64,000 bases of DNA from CAWGGS01 sp046704745. Its GTDB lineage: Bacteria > Desulfobacterota > Desulfobulbia > Desulfobulbales > Desulfocapsaceae. The stretch is taken from positions 1 through 64,000 of the forward strand of contig JBJKRL010000085.1 in NCBI GenBank assembly GCA_046704745.1, read 5' to 3'. A program made the translations under genes and the position numbers. Each line of letters opens with the position of its first letter. Within the stretch, counting starts at the first letter, position 1. The notes under the pieces were generated by a model. It worked only from the letters and a program-made list of their open reading frames with translations. It ran no database searches and had not been told where the DNA came from. Of the stretch, positions 24,075-33,863 are shown one piece after another.

Positions 24075-26690
24075 ATGAAAAAGGAAAATATTGCTCGGGT
24101 TCTGCGCAAATCGGTTCTTTTTCAAAAGCTGGGGCCTACCCAACTTTTGACGGCGGCATCGATATCCCGGGTGTTGGTATTTAAAGACGGCACATATATC
24201 TATCGCCGGGACGATCCCGGCGAAGCCTTCTATGTGGTAGCCGAGGGCGAGGCGGAACTGGTCCTGCCACGAAAGGTCGGAGATGAGAGAATTGTCGGAC
24301 GCATCGGCTATGGCGGGCATTTCGGCGAGACCTCGCTTATTACCGGAAAACCGCACTCCTTGGCAGCCCGGGCACTAGGAAATTTGGTTCTGATCAGCTT
24401 CGATAAGCGCGTTTTCCATGAGGCGCTTTTAGGAGATGCTGCCATCCAAGACCAGATGAACCTGGCACTCGCCGAAAGACTCAGAATTTCCTATGCCGAA
24501 TCAGCAGAACTTGCTGACGAAAACGGGGGAAGACATTTCCCGAAGGGTGACTTCTCCGCCTATTTCGAACAAGCGGTTGCGGAGGTGGATACGAATACCA
24601 AAAACGTCATGCGTATCTCTTCCGCCGCCAGACAAATCCAGAGCATCAGCAATCTTTTTGCCAATAATCTCGACCCGGTTTTGTTGACAGGAGAATCGGG
24701 AACAGGAAGGAGATTTCTCGCTAAACAGATACACCTCCAGGGTATTTATTCCAACGGTCCGTATATCGAGATTGATCTCAGGGACATGGAAGAGGAGATT
24801 ATAGCAGAAACGTTGTTCGGCAACCAGGAGGACGCCTTTCCATTTACCAAGGCTCACCAGGTAGGCACTTTTGAACAGTTTAGGGGCGGGACGGTTGTAC
24901 TGTTGCACTGCGAGTTTTTAAGCGTTTCGCTTCAGCAGAAAATTCTGGGGGCCATCAACGACGGAATCTTCACCAGGATCGGCGGCAAACGCAATTTCCT
25001 CTTTCAATCACGGATAATTTTAATAAGTGAAAAGAATTTGGAGACCCTGACGGAAAAAGGGTATTTTGTGCCCCAGTTACAGGAGATCCTGCTGCGCCAG
25101 CAATTCCGGGTTCCGCCGCTCCGGGAACATCGCCGGGACCTGCCCCGCCTTATCGACCACTACCTGCGACGCTACAGCAGGGACTACGGCAAGAATATCC
25201 ATAAGGTGCCGCCGGATTCGATGGGCATACTGCTTAACTACGACTGGCCCGGCAACCTTTCCGAGCTGGCCAGCGTCATCCAGCGGGCGGTAATGCTGGC
25301 CCGGGAAAACGAGATTCTGACCGATCAGATTCTCTTGGGGTTGCCGAAAGCGGAAGGCAAATGGGAGTTTAATCTCCTCCGCATTCCCTGGATCAGAAGC
25401 CTTTTACAGAGCAAGATTTTTCCTACTCTGCCGAGAGTTATCGTAGGTTCCATCTTTCTGGTGGCTGTTCTGGCGCTTTTTTTCGGTCCAAAAGATCCTG
25501 AAAAAAACATCGGCATTACAATCAGCTGGATGATTGGTTGGCCGGTTCTCTTTTTCTCGTTCTTTTTCCTTGCCAGAATTTGGTGCAGTGTTTGTACTCT
25601 TGCCGTTCCCGGCAGAATAATTCAGAACGTCTTGAAGCCTGAGAGAAGGACACCGGAGGTTATAAAAAAGTATTCGGGCTGGATCATGGCCATTTTCTGC
25701 ATTATCGTCTTGTGGGTTGAAATCATCTGGGATGCTTATGGCAATCCGTTTCTCAGCGGTTCAGTTATCATTGCCGTCACTTTGGGTTCCTTTATTTTCA
25801 GCGCCCTTTATAAACGGCGTGTCTGGTGCCGGTATGTCTGCCCGCTGGGGGCCATAAATGCGATTTTTGCTATGCCATCTATTTTGGAGTTGCGCGCCAA
25901 CCGTCACTTCTGCCTGAACCGTTGCCGGCAGCATGTCTGTTTCGCTCCGGAAAATGAGCAGGAGGGGTGTCCGATGTTCAGGCATCCTTTTCTGGTGGAC
26001 AACAACCGGGACTGCATCCTGTGCGCCAGATGCATTAAAAACTGCCGCGACAATGCCATCCATCTCAATTTGCGTCTAGCACCCCAAGAGCTTTGGAACC
26101 TGGAGACTCCCAGACGCCCGGACAGTTTTCTGATTGTGGCGCTTGGCGCAATTTTTTTCCCATTCGCTCTTCAAAGCAGGTTCCTGCCGCTGGTCGACCA
26201 TGTCTGGGAGGCTATCCTGCCTCTGGGAATCCGTTTGCCACCGGCACTTGCAGCATCGCTTGTCTTTTTCGGTCTTATCGTCCTTTTTGAACTCGGCTAT
26301 GGTCTTATGGTGGCCATACAGGCCAGGTTTACAGAGGTAAGTAAAGATGTGCTTGTGTCCCTGCTCAGCTATGGTTTCATCCCGATGATTCTCGGCTGCT
26401 ATATGGCCGCGCATTTCGAACTCTTTGTAGGTGGGGCCTGGAGTATATGGCCGAACGTTCTCGAACTGATGGGTAGTGATGTCGTTTACCAGGCGCACCG
26501 GCTGCTGCGGCCGGATACAACGGTGGTTTTCCAGAATATGACTGTATTGGGCGGTATGTTGGCCTCCTTCTATGCCGTTTTTCGAATTATGGCACGCTTA
26601 AAAGGGAGCAGAAAATTTTCTTCCGGAATGCTGCTGCTTCCTTACAGTTTTATGATCGCCCTGGGCGGTCTGGCTCTGTATATCATGTGA
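24075..26690 (+). CDS. Cyclic-nucleotide domain / inactive sigma-54-type AAA+ / NapH-like membrane ferredoxin fusion
   Basis: 871 residues in three parts. Residues 1-140 are a cNMP-binding beta-barrel (DPGEAFYVVAEGEAELVL, GYGGHFGETSLITGKPH). Residues of about 160-425 resemble the central domain of NtrC-type activators, but the catalytic residues are lost: Walker A reads GESGTGRR, Walker B reads GGTVVLLHCE, and the sigma-54 loop GAFTGA is DAFPFT. No HTH follows. From about 450 onward are several membrane helices with NapH/CcoG-like cysteines: IWCSVC, VWCRYVCPLGA, a Cys group at 613-632, and a full ferredoxin motif Cys647-x2-Cys650-x2-Cys653-x3-Cys657. It probably moves electrons across or along the inner membrane under cyclic-nucleotide and protein control. 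It starts 71 bases after the PRPP-synthase-like gene. Confidence 0.85.
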   Translation: MKKENIARVLRKSVLFQKLGPTQLLTAASISRVLVFKDGTYIYRRDDPGEAFYVVAEGEAELVLPRKVGDERIVGRIGYGGHFGETSLITGKPHSLAARALGNLVLISFDKRVFHEALLGDAAIQDQMNLALAERLRISYAESAELADENGGRHFPKGDFSAYFEQAVAEVDTNTKNVMRISSAARQIQSISNLFANNLDPVLLTGESGTGRRFLAKQIHLQGIYSNGPYIEIDLRDMEEEIIAETLFGNQEDAFPFTKAHQVGTFEQFRGGTVVLLHCEFLSVSLQQKILGAINDGIFTRIGGKRNFLFQSRIILISEKNLETLTEKGYFVPQLQEILLRQQFRVPPLREHRRDLPRLIDHYLRRYSRDYGKNIHKVPPDSMGILLNYDWPGNLSELASVIQRAVMLARENEILTDQILLGLPKAEGKWEFNLLRIPWIRSLLQSKIFPTLPRVIVGSIFLVAVLALFFGPKDPEKNIGITISWMIGWPVLFFSFFFLARIWCSVCTLAVPGRIIQNVLKPERRTPEVIKKYSGWIMAIFCIIVLWVEIIWDAYGNPFLSGSVIIAVTLGSFIFSALYKRRVWCRYVCPLGAINAIFAMPSILELRANRHFCLNRCRQHVCFAPENEQEGCPMFRHPFLVDNNRDCILCARCIKNCRDNAIHLNLRLAPQELWNLETPRRPDSFLIVALGAIFFPFALQSRFLPLVDHVWEAILPLGIRLPPALAASLVFFGLIVLFELGYGLMVAIQARFTEVSKDVLVSLLSYGFIPMILGCYMAAHFELFVGGAWSIWPNVLELMGSDVVYQAHRLLRPDTTVVFQNMTVLGGMLASFYAVFRIMARLKGSRKFSSGMLLLPYSFMIALGGLALYIM

Positions 26691-26703
26691 GGAAAAATAA
26701 GGA

Positions 26704-26744
26704 AACCGGACAGAATTAACACACTCCGTTAATTCCGCCCGGTT
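26704..26744 (+). terminator. Hairpin after the cNMP/AAA/ferredoxin gene
   Basis: AACCGG pairs with CCGGTT and GAATTAAC with GTTAATTC around a seven-base loop, with a small internal loop between. There is no T-run; it is still the likely 3' end of the plus-strand transcript. Confidence 0.6.
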
Positions 26745-26986
26745 AGGGGGGGGCTACAGATGGTATTCGCCCTCGTTAAAGCAAGAGGCGTGCCATTCCC
26801 CATCTTTTGACAAGGAAATAATGTAACCATTAGGTAATATACAATAAAATATTCACCTCCAAATGTGTTGCCCGGAATCATATGCAAAGGTTTCTCGGGT
26901 TGTGTATTACAAAAGAGTAATTCGTGGCCCATTTGTGTAATTCGTAATTTCTTTGATTCTTTTATGGTTCATCTGATTCGCGCCGT

Positions 26987-27892
26987 TTAGCCTCCGCGGC
27001 GTACAGTAAGGCCGATGTTTTCCAGGATGGCACGGGTTTCATGCACCATCTCTTCATTGACCTCGGGGAAGGATGCGCCAGGAGAGCTTGAAGAGAATTT
27101 CCGGTAATCGACCGTTGGAGTTCGATGGTAGGAAAGTATGTCGACTTCGGTCACGTTCGGCAGACCCACAATAAAAGAACCGGTACGGATAATATTTTCA
27201 TGGTCATCATTTACACCATGGATCAACGGCAGGCGGATCCTCAGCCGGTGGCCGGCATTTGCCAACGCATCGATATTGTGAAGAATCAGTTCATTTCCCA
27301 CACCGGTGTACAGTTTGTGTCGATCACTGTCCATAAGTTTCAGGTCATAAAGAAAGACATCGGTATGACGGGCCACCTCCAAGAGAATGTCGGTTTTGAC
27401 ATACCCGCTTGTATCCACGGCCCGATGGATATTCAGTTTGCCGCATTCTTTGAGCAGGTCAAGGAGAAACCACGGCTGCATCAGCGGTTCGCCGCCGGAA
27501 AAAGTTACACCTCCGGATTGAGCATAAAAGGGGAGATCCTTTTTAATTTCCTCCATCACAGAACCTATGGAGGTGATCCAGCCGGAAGCCTCATGGGCCT
27601 GCGCGGGGCAGGTCTCAACGCAGTTGAAACAGCCGATACATCTGTTTTTATCTCTGACCAGGGCTAAGGAGGAGAGGGAGAGGGCGTTCTCCGGGCATTG
27701 ATCGGCGCAGTATCCGCATCCCACGCACCTATCGATAAAAGTGAGTATTTCAATATCAGGCGAGAGTCCTTCCGGGCTATGGCACCACCAGCATGTTAAG
27801 GGGCATCCCTTGAAAAAGACGGTGGTTCGCATCTGTCCCTCATGGACGGCAGGGTGCTTGAGAGCAAAGATGGTCGGTTTTACTCCTTTCAT
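26987..27892 (-). CDS. Glycyl-radical-enzyme activating protein
   Basis: 301 residues from ATG 27892; the frame continues upstream without family similarity, and no ribosome site decides the start. The radical SAM motif is CPLTCWWC (C-x3-C-x2-C). It is followed by an inserted two-cluster ferredoxin region, CVGCGYCADQCPENA and CIGCFNCVETCPAQA, then the SAM-site motif GGVTFSGGEPLMQ and DTSGYV. This eight-iron form occurs in activases of pyruvate formate-lyase relatives, choline lyase, glycerol dehydratase, hydroxyphenylacetate decarboxylase and benzylsuccinate synthase. No glycyl-radical enzyme gene is in the window, so its partner is unknown. It stands alone on the minus strand. Confidence 0.9.
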   Translation of the reverse strand: MKGVKPTIFALKHPAVHEGQMRTTVFFKGCPLTCWWCHSPEGLSPDIEILTFIDRCVGCGYCADQCPENALSLSSLALVRDKNRCIGCFNCVETCPAQAHEASGWITSIGSVMEEIKKDLPFYAQSGGVTFSGGEPLMQPWFLLDLLKECGKLNIHRAVDTSGYVKTDILLEVARHTDVFLYDLKLMDSDRHKLYTGVGNELILHNIDALANAGHRLRIRLPLIHGVNDDHENIIRTGSFIVGLPNVTEVDILSYHRTPTVDYRKFSSSSPGASFPEVNEEMVHETRAILENIGLTVRRGG

Positions 27893-28256
27893 AGGGATAT
27901 ATGACAAGAAACAGGAATTTCGGTCAAGCTGATTTTTTTTAGAGGGTCTCCATATCGATTTTAAACGGCATGATGTCCAGGACATCGGGAATCTATCAAA
28001 AAGAGTGTTTAGACCAGATTTCTCATCAGTCCAAACACCGGAGAGCCTGGCATCGATGGTATGTCAAAAAAAATTCAATTAAAATCAATGGTTGAAAGCA
28101 CAAAATGTACACTTCGCCGACCATGGCAGGAACGGATACTAACGTTTTTCCATAGTATTGCTTTTGTGCATTGACATAACCGATCCGCTCATTATTGTTA
28201 CGCAATTGATCGGAGAAAAAATCTTTTATCGCTCCTCTCTTTATCAGGCTCTGACT
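27893..28256. other. Divergent intergenic region, activase / RND pump
   Basis: 364 bases between divergent genes, which should hold promoters for both. No regulator gene, operator palindrome or RNA feature is evident. Confidence 0.45.
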
Positions 28257-29387
28257 ATGAAAAAGAAAATATTTTTTACAATCCTTGGGTTGATTGTTGT
28301 GGTCGGTCTGCTCGCCGGAATTAAGTTTCTTCAGATCAGAAAGATGATCAATACCGGTAAACACCAGGTCTTTCCACCGGAGGTAGTGACGGTTGCCGTT
28401 GCCCAGAACAGTGACTGGGAATCGACCTTGGATTCCGTAGGCAGCCTGGTTGCAGTGCAGGGCGTAACCGTATCTACCGAGCTTTCGGGTAAGGTGGCAC
28501 AAATAGCATTTGAACCGGGAGCGAAAGTCAGCGCAGGCGATCTTCTGGTCAAACAGGATACCACCACCGAGGAGGCCCAACTGCGCTCGGCCGAGGCCCA
28601 GGTGGTATTGGCGCAAAATAACTTCAACCGTATAAAAAAACTCCTGGCAAAAAATGCCATTTCCCCTTCGGAATTCGATAATGCCAACGCCCAGCTCAAG
28701 GCGAATATGGCCCAGGCGGATACCGTCCGGGCGGCCATTGCCAAGAAGACCATCCGGGCGCCCTTTAGCGGCCGTCTCGGAATTCGACTGGTCAATCTGG
28801 GAGAATATCTCAAGGATGGCACACCTATTGTTTCTTTGCAGACCTTGAATCCTATCTTTGCCGATTTTCAGCTGCCGCAAAACGAGCTGGGAATGATTAA
28901 GGAAGGCTATAAGGTTCGGGTGAGCTCGGATGCTCTGGCCGGCAAGACCGTTGAAGGTACAATAACGGCTATCAACCCCCAGGTCGACAGTGCCACACGC
29001 AATATCTCGGTACAGGCGACCTTGGAGAATCCCGACGAGGATCTGCGGCCGGGGATGTTCGCTGACGTTAAGGTCATTTTGCCCCGTGAGGAAAAGGTGC
29101 TGGCGATCCCGGCAACATCAATTCTGTATGCTCCTTACAGTGATTCGGTTTTCGTGGTCGAAAGCAAGAAAGATGAAAAAACCGGTAAGGTGGCGAAGAC
29201 CGTTCGGCAGCAGTTCGTTCGTCTGGGAGAAAAGCGGGGGGATTTTATTGCTGTGCTTTCCGGATTGAAAGAAGGCGATACCGTTGTCACTACCGGCGTC
29301 TTCAAACTGCGTAACGGACAGTCGGTTGTCGTTGACAATACTCTCTCCCCAAAATTCAAACTCGCTCCCAAACCTGCGGACAGCTGA
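28257..29387 (+). CDS. RND efflux periplasmic adaptor (membrane fusion protein)
   Basis: 376 residues from ATG 28257. One N-terminal membrane helix (KKKIFFTILGLIVVVGLLAG) anchors it. The rest follows the family: a lipoyl-like half (SLVAVQGVTVSTELSGKV), a helical hairpin (AEAQVVLAQNNFNRIKKLL), second lipoyl half (KKTIRAPFSGRLGIRLVNLG), then beta-barrel and membrane-proximal domains (GMFADVKVILP). It links an inner-membrane RND pump to an outer-membrane channel. The pump gene follows 95 bases downstream; no outer-membrane factor gene is present, so a TolC-like partner must be encoded elsewhere. Confidence 0.92.
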   Translation: MKKKIFFTILGLIVVVGLLAGIKFLQIRKMINTGKHQVFPPEVVTVAVAQNSDWESTLDSVGSLVAVQGVTVSTELSGKVAQIAFEPGAKVSAGDLLVKQDTTTEEAQLRSAEAQVVLAQNNFNRIKKLLAKNAISPSEFDNANAQLKANMAQADTVRAAIAKKTIRAPFSGRLGIRLVNLGEYLKDGTPIVSLQTLNPIFADFQLPQNELGMIKEGYKVRVSSDALAGKTVEGTITAINPQVDSATRNISVQATLENPDEDLRPGMFADVKVILPREEKVLAIPATSILYAPYSDSVFVVESKKDEKTGKVAKTVRQQFVRLGEKRGDFIAVLSGLKEGDTVVTTGVFKLRNGQSVVVDNTLSPKFKLAPKPADS

Positions 29388-29482
29388 CCCGGATTTCTGA
29401 TGACAAGTCCGGGCTAAAGATCAAGCCGGTAATGGATCATGCAGGAGCCTAAGGTTCGGAAATAATATTTAGAGAGTTACCC

Positions 29483-32400
29483 ATGAAACTCACAGATCTT
29501 TTTATCCGCAGGCCGGTTCTGGCAGTGGTGATCAATCTGGTTATCATCATTGCCGGCATCCAGGCGATCAGGACCCTCAACATTCGCCAGTATCCTCGCA
29601 GCGACAATGCCGTGGTTACTGTTAAAACCGTTTATGTCGGGGCAAGCGCGGAGTTGGTGCGCGGGTTTATTACTGAACCTCTGGAGAGGGCTATTGCGGC
29701 GGCGGATGGTATCGATTATATCGAATCGCAGAGTTCCCAGGGGCTTTCTTCAATCAGCGTACGCTTAAAGCTCAATTACGATCCCATCAAGGCCCTGTCC
29801 GAGATCAGCTCCAAGGTGGACCAGGTCCGAAACGATCTGCCGCCGGAGGCAGAAGTCCCGACAATCAACGTAGAATCGGCGGACAGCCAGTTTGCCTCGG
29901 CGTATTTGAGTTTTACCGCCAAGGGACTGCGCCAGAATGAGATAACAGATTATCTGGTGCGGGTGGTGCAGCCGCGGCTTTCGGCTCTGGAAGGTGTGCA
30001 ACGGGCCGATATTCTGGGCGGTCGGACATTTGCCATGCGTATTTGGCTCAATCCTGAGCGGATGGCGGCCTACAGCATCAGTCCGGCAATGGTCTATCAT
30101 GCCCTGGAGACCAACAACTTTCTCTCTGCCGTGGGGCAGACCAAAGGGTCGCTCATCCAGGTCAATCTGACCGCCAATACCGATCTCAGATCGGTGGGTG
30201 AGTTTAAAAAGCTGGTCATCAAAGAGCAAAACGGCGCCGTTGTCCGGCTAGAGGATGTCGCTGATATTGTTCTTGGCGCCGAAGATTATAATGCAGAGGT
30301 GCATTTTTCCGGGAAATCTGCCGTTTTTATGGGGATTTGGCCGTTGCCCAATGCCAACTCAATTGATGTGATCAAACGGGTCAGGGCCGAGATGACCTCG
30401 ATCCAGAAACAGCTGCCCTCCGGCATGCAGGCCCGGATCGCCTATGATGCTACGGATTATATTACAAATGCCATCCATGAGGTTGTTAAAACCCTGATCG
30501 ATACCCTGTTGATCGTGGTCTTGATCATCTTCCTTTTCCTCGGCTCGTTTCGTTCGGTGCTGGTACCGATTGTCGCCATTCCCGTATCACTCATCGGCGG
30601 CATATTTTTAATGCAGGCATTTGGTTTCACGATAAATCTACTCACTCTCCTGGCCATCGTCCTCTCCGTCGGGCTTGTGGTGGATGATGCCATTGTCGTG
30701 GTGGAAAATGTCGAGCGCCATTTACGGGAGGGGAAAACCCCTTTTGATGCGGCAATTCATGGCGCCAGAGAGTTGGTGGGGCCGATCATCGCCATGACCA
30801 TTACCCTGGCCGCCGTTTATGTTCCCATCGGTCTCCAAGGTGGGCTCACCGGATCTCTTTTCCGGGAATTTGCCTTTACCCTGGCAGGAGCCGTTACCAT
30901 CTCCGGAATTGTCGCTCTGACCCTGTCGCCGGTCATGTCAGCAAAAATATTGAAGTCCGGCAGCGAGGAACGCGGGTTTGCCGGGAAGGTATCGCGGGAT
31001 TTCGACAAATTGAAAAGATTCTATGGACGGCTGCTTGACGGTACGCTGAATGCCCGACCGGCCGTTTATCTGGTTTGGATTGTGCTGGTCCTGCTCATCT
31101 ATCCGATGTATACGATGTCGTCAAAAGAATTGGCGCCCGCCGAAGATCAAGGTGTCATTTTCGGTATCATGAATTCTGCTGCAAATTCCACCCTGGATCA
31201 GAACAGTATCTATGCTACGGCAGTCAACAAGGCTTTTCAGAGGGTTCCTGAGACCGATTTTACCTTTCAGATCACGTACCCGAACTCGGGCTTTAGTGGC
31301 ATGGTGGTCAAACCGTGGGATAAACGGAAACGTACCATCTTCCAGATCATGCCCGAGGTGCAGAGGAAACTGCATGCTATCTCCGGCGCCCAGATTTTTC
31401 CCGTTACTCCGCCTGCTCTACCTGGTGGAGGACAGTTCCCGGTGGAGTTCGTCATTGCCTCGACCGCTGATGAGTCACAGATCCTGCAGTTTGCGCAAGA
31501 AATAAAATTGAAGGCCATGAAGAGCGGAATATTTGCTTTTCCGCCGCTTATTGATGTAAAAATGGACCAGCCGCAATCCGAGATCGTGATCGACCGTGAC
31601 AAGGTAGCGGATCTGGGGCTGAATCTGCAGCAGGTAGGATCCGACATGGGAGTTATGATGGGGGGCAATTACGTTAACCGCTTCAATATCTCTGGTCGCA
31701 GTTATAAGGTTATCCCTCAGATCCAGCGTATAGATCGGTTGAATCCGAATCAGTTGCAGAATATCTATGTGACCGGTCCAGGTGGAAAGCTGGTTCAGCT
31801 CTCTACAGTCGCCACCATTAAAAATACGACTGGGGCACGATCCTTGAATCGCTTCCAGCAGTTGAACGCCGTCAAGTTGAGCGGTGTGGCTCTCCGGCCC
31901 CTGGATGAAGCCCTGCGTTATCTTGAAGGGGAAGCCGCAAAAGTTCTTCCAAAAGGATATGTAGTTGATTATACAGGTGAATCACGTCAGCTCCGGGTGG
32001 AGGGAAATAAGTTCATTCCTGCCTTTACCCTTGCGGTTATCATGATTTTCATGGTGCTGGCGGCCCAATTCAACAGCTTTCGCGATCCCTTTGTCATTCT
32101 GCTTGGTTCTGTGCCTCTGGCCATGTTCGGCGCTTTGGCGTTTACTTTTTTGAAGATGCCTAACCCAAATATCCCATTTTGGACCCATGGGTGGACTACG
32201 TCAATGAATATCTATTCGCAGGTGGGGTTGGTCACCCTGGTAGGGCTTATCTCAAGAAACGGTATTCTGATCGTCGAATTCGCCAATAAACTGCAGATAC
32301 AGGGTCTATCCAAACGTGAAGCCGTCCACCAGGCATCGATGATCCGCCTGCGGCCGGTGTTGATGACCAGCGGGGCGACCATCGCCGGTCACTTTCCCTT

Positions 32401-32548
32401 AACGCTTGTGACCGGAGCCGGGGCCTTGGCCAGGAACTCCATCGGTCTGGTCTTGGTCGGCGGCATGACAATTGGGACCTTTTTTACCCTTTTTGTGGTC
32501 CCTTGCATCTACATGCTGATTGCCAAGGACCACTCCAAGGACAAATAG
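29483..32548 (+). CDS. RND multidrug efflux permease, HAE1-type
   Basis: 1021 residues, standard for the AcrB/MexB group: twelve membrane helices with two large periplasmic loops (after helices 1 and 7). The proton-relay Asp pair sits in helix 4 (LVVDDAIVVVENVERH), and the start LTDLFIRRPVLAVV is typical. The proton-driven trimer exports drugs, dyes, solvents or lipids through the adaptor encoded upstream. The substrate cannot be told. Its stop lies six bases from the convergent kbl gene. Confidence 0.93.
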   Translation: MKLTDLFIRRPVLAVVINLVIIIAGIQAIRTLNIRQYPRSDNAVVTVKTVYVGASAELVRGFITEPLERAIAAADGIDYIESQSSQGLSSISVRLKLNYDPIKALSEISSKVDQVRNDLPPEAEVPTINVESADSQFASAYLSFTAKGLRQNEITDYLVRVVQPRLSALEGVQRADILGGRTFAMRIWLNPERMAAYSISPAMVYHALETNNFLSAVGQTKGSLIQVNLTANTDLRSVGEFKKLVIKEQNGAVVRLEDVADIVLGAEDYNAEVHFSGKSAVFMGIWPLPNANSIDVIKRVRAEMTSIQKQLPSGMQARIAYDATDYITNAIHEVVKTLIDTLLIVVLIIFLFLGSFRSVLVPIVAIPVSLIGGIFLMQAFGFTINLLTLLAIVLSVGLVVDDAIVVVENVERHLREGKTPFDAAIHGARELVGPIIAMTITLAAVYVPIGLQGGLTGSLFREFAFTLAGAVTISGIVALTLSPVMSAKILKSGSEERGFAGKVSRDFDKLKRFYGRLLDGTLNARPAVYLVWIVLVLLIYPMYTMSSKELAPAEDQGVIFGIMNSAANSTLDQNSIYATAVNKAFQRVPETDFTFQITYPNSGFSGMVVKPWDKRKRTIFQIMPEVQRKLHAISGAQIFPVTPPALPGGGQFPVEFVIASTADESQILQFAQEIKLKAMKSGIFAFPPLIDVKMDQPQSEIVIDRDKVADLGLNLQQVGSDMGVMMGGNYVNRFNISGRSYKVIPQIQRIDRLNPNQLQNIYVTGPGGKLVQLSTVATIKNTTGARSLNRFQQLNAVKLSGVALRPLDEALRYLEGEAAKVLPKGYVVDYTGESRQLRVEGNKFIPAFTLAVIMIFMVLAAQFNSFRDPFVILLGSVPLAMFGALAFTFLKMPNPNIPFWTHGWTTSMNIYSQVGLVTLVGLISRNGILIVEFANKLQIQGLSKREAVHQASMIRLRPVLMTSGATIAGHFPLTLVTGAGALARNSIGLVLVGGMTIGTFFTLFVVPCIYMLIAKDHSKDK

Positions 32549-32554
32549 TTTCCA

Positions 32555-33769
32555 TCAAGAGAGGAGATCCAGGACATAATCGATGTCCTTTGGGGTATGG
32601 GCGGCATTTATCTGGAAGCGAATGCTCTCGTCTCCTTGAGGAACCACCGGAAAGGTCAGCCCGATGACCAGAATGCCACCGGCAAAGAGTCTATCCACCA
32701 GAGTATTGGTTGTCGCAGTATCCTTTACCAGAAGCGGCACCACGGGGTGAGGGCCGGCAATTGTTTTTTTTCCGAGGTGAGCCAACCCCTCTCGGAATTG
32801 CCATGTCCTTTCTTGAATATTTTTAAGGAGATTGACGCCTTCAGGACTGTCGCAGATCTTAATGGCCTGATTGGCTGCAGCACAGTCGGCGACACTTAAG
32901 GGATTTGTATAAATGTAGGTGTCGGCCTTCTGACGTACTGCTTCGGCAACAGTCGAACTAGCAGCGATAAAACCGCCGTTGACGCCGAAAGCCTTACCGA
33001 AGGTGCCGACGATAATATCCGGTGACGTCCCGCAATATTCCGAGGTTCCGCGACCGGTTGCACCATAGGCGCCTATTCCGTGGGAGTCGTCGACCACTGT
33101 GATGACCCCGTCTTTAAACCGGCTGTTAAATTTTTGACAAATCTCTTTGATTTTGTCGATGGGAGCATAATCGCCGCGCATACTAAAAACCCCGTCGAAA
33201 ATCACCACAACTCTTTCAATCCCTTCCCCTACCTGCTCAAGGCAATGCTGAAGATGCTCCATATCATTATGCCTGAAGATCCCTCTGTTTTGGTGCGAAA
33301 CACCGGCGATGCGCATACTTCGGATTATGCTGTTATGATTCAACTGATCACCGATCCAATAGGTTTTGTGATTGCCGATGGTGAGTGCCAGGCCACAATT
33401 TGCCGTATAGGCGGAATTGAAGATTTTTGCCGCGGGTTTGCCGACAAAACGGGCGATTCGTTTTTCAAGGGCTATATGGTAATTAAAAGTGCCGTCAATA
33501 AAACGGACGGCACCGGGACCGACTCCGCATTTTTTTTCAGCCTTATCTGCTGCTTCTATCAGGGCGGGGTGATGAGAGAGCGACAGGTAGGAATTCGAAT
33601 TCATCCGGAGGAAGTCCTTATCCTCGCCTTGGAGACGGTAGCGGGGACCGTATCCGTTTTTGGGAGGAACATAGCCTGTAATGACTCTCTCCGGGCCTTT
33701 GGCTTTCCCGGATTCCTGTAGCTCTTTTATCTCTCGGGAAAGACTTATATCGAGTTTCTTTAAAGACAT
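32555..33769 (-). CDS. kbl: Glycine C-acetyltransferase (2-amino-3-ketobutyrate CoA ligase)-like
   Basis: 404 residues, an alpha-oxoamine synthase of the fold-type I PLP group. PLP-site motifs: DDSHGIGAYGATGRG and the Schiff-base lysine in GTFGKAFGVNGGF; FNSAYTANCG is the usual HAYA-like loop. Kbl cleaves 2-amino-3-ketobutyrate with CoA into glycine and acetyl-CoA. The upstream gene on the same strand is threonine dehydrogenase, which supplies that substrate, so Kbl is preferred over BioF or serine palmitoyltransferase. At 404 residues with a longer N-terminus it is not a typical E. coli-like Kbl. Confidence 0.85.
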   Translation of the reverse strand: MSLKKLDISLSREIKELQESGKAKGPERVITGYVPPKNGYGPRYRLQGEDKDFLRMNSNSYLSLSHHPALIEAADKAEKKCGVGPGAVRFIDGTFNYHIALEKRIARFVGKPAAKIFNSAYTANCGLALTIGNHKTYWIGDQLNHNSIIRSMRIAGVSHQNRGIFRHNDMEHLQHCLEQVGEGIERVVVIFDGVFSMRGDYAPIDKIKEICQKFNSRFKDGVITVVDDSHGIGAYGATGRGTSEYCGTSPDIIVGTFGKAFGVNGGFIAASSTVAEAVRQKADTYIYTNPLSVADCAAANQAIKICDSPEGVNLLKNIQERTWQFREGLAHLGKKTIAGPHPVVPLLVKDTATTNTLVDRLFAGGILVIGLTFPVVPQGDESIRFQINAAHTPKDIDYVLDLLS

Positions 33770-33863
33770 ATTTCGTTCCTATAAAAAAAACTTTTTATAT
33801 AACAACGAGGTACGGCATCGACCGGTCGATAAACAGGCTTTTTCCGAGGCCGACCCCAAAGAA

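Noticed and set aside
26729..26932. 67-codon minus-strand frame between the fusion gene and the activase
   Set aside because: It runs into the terminator hairpin, lacks a ribosome site and resembles nothing.
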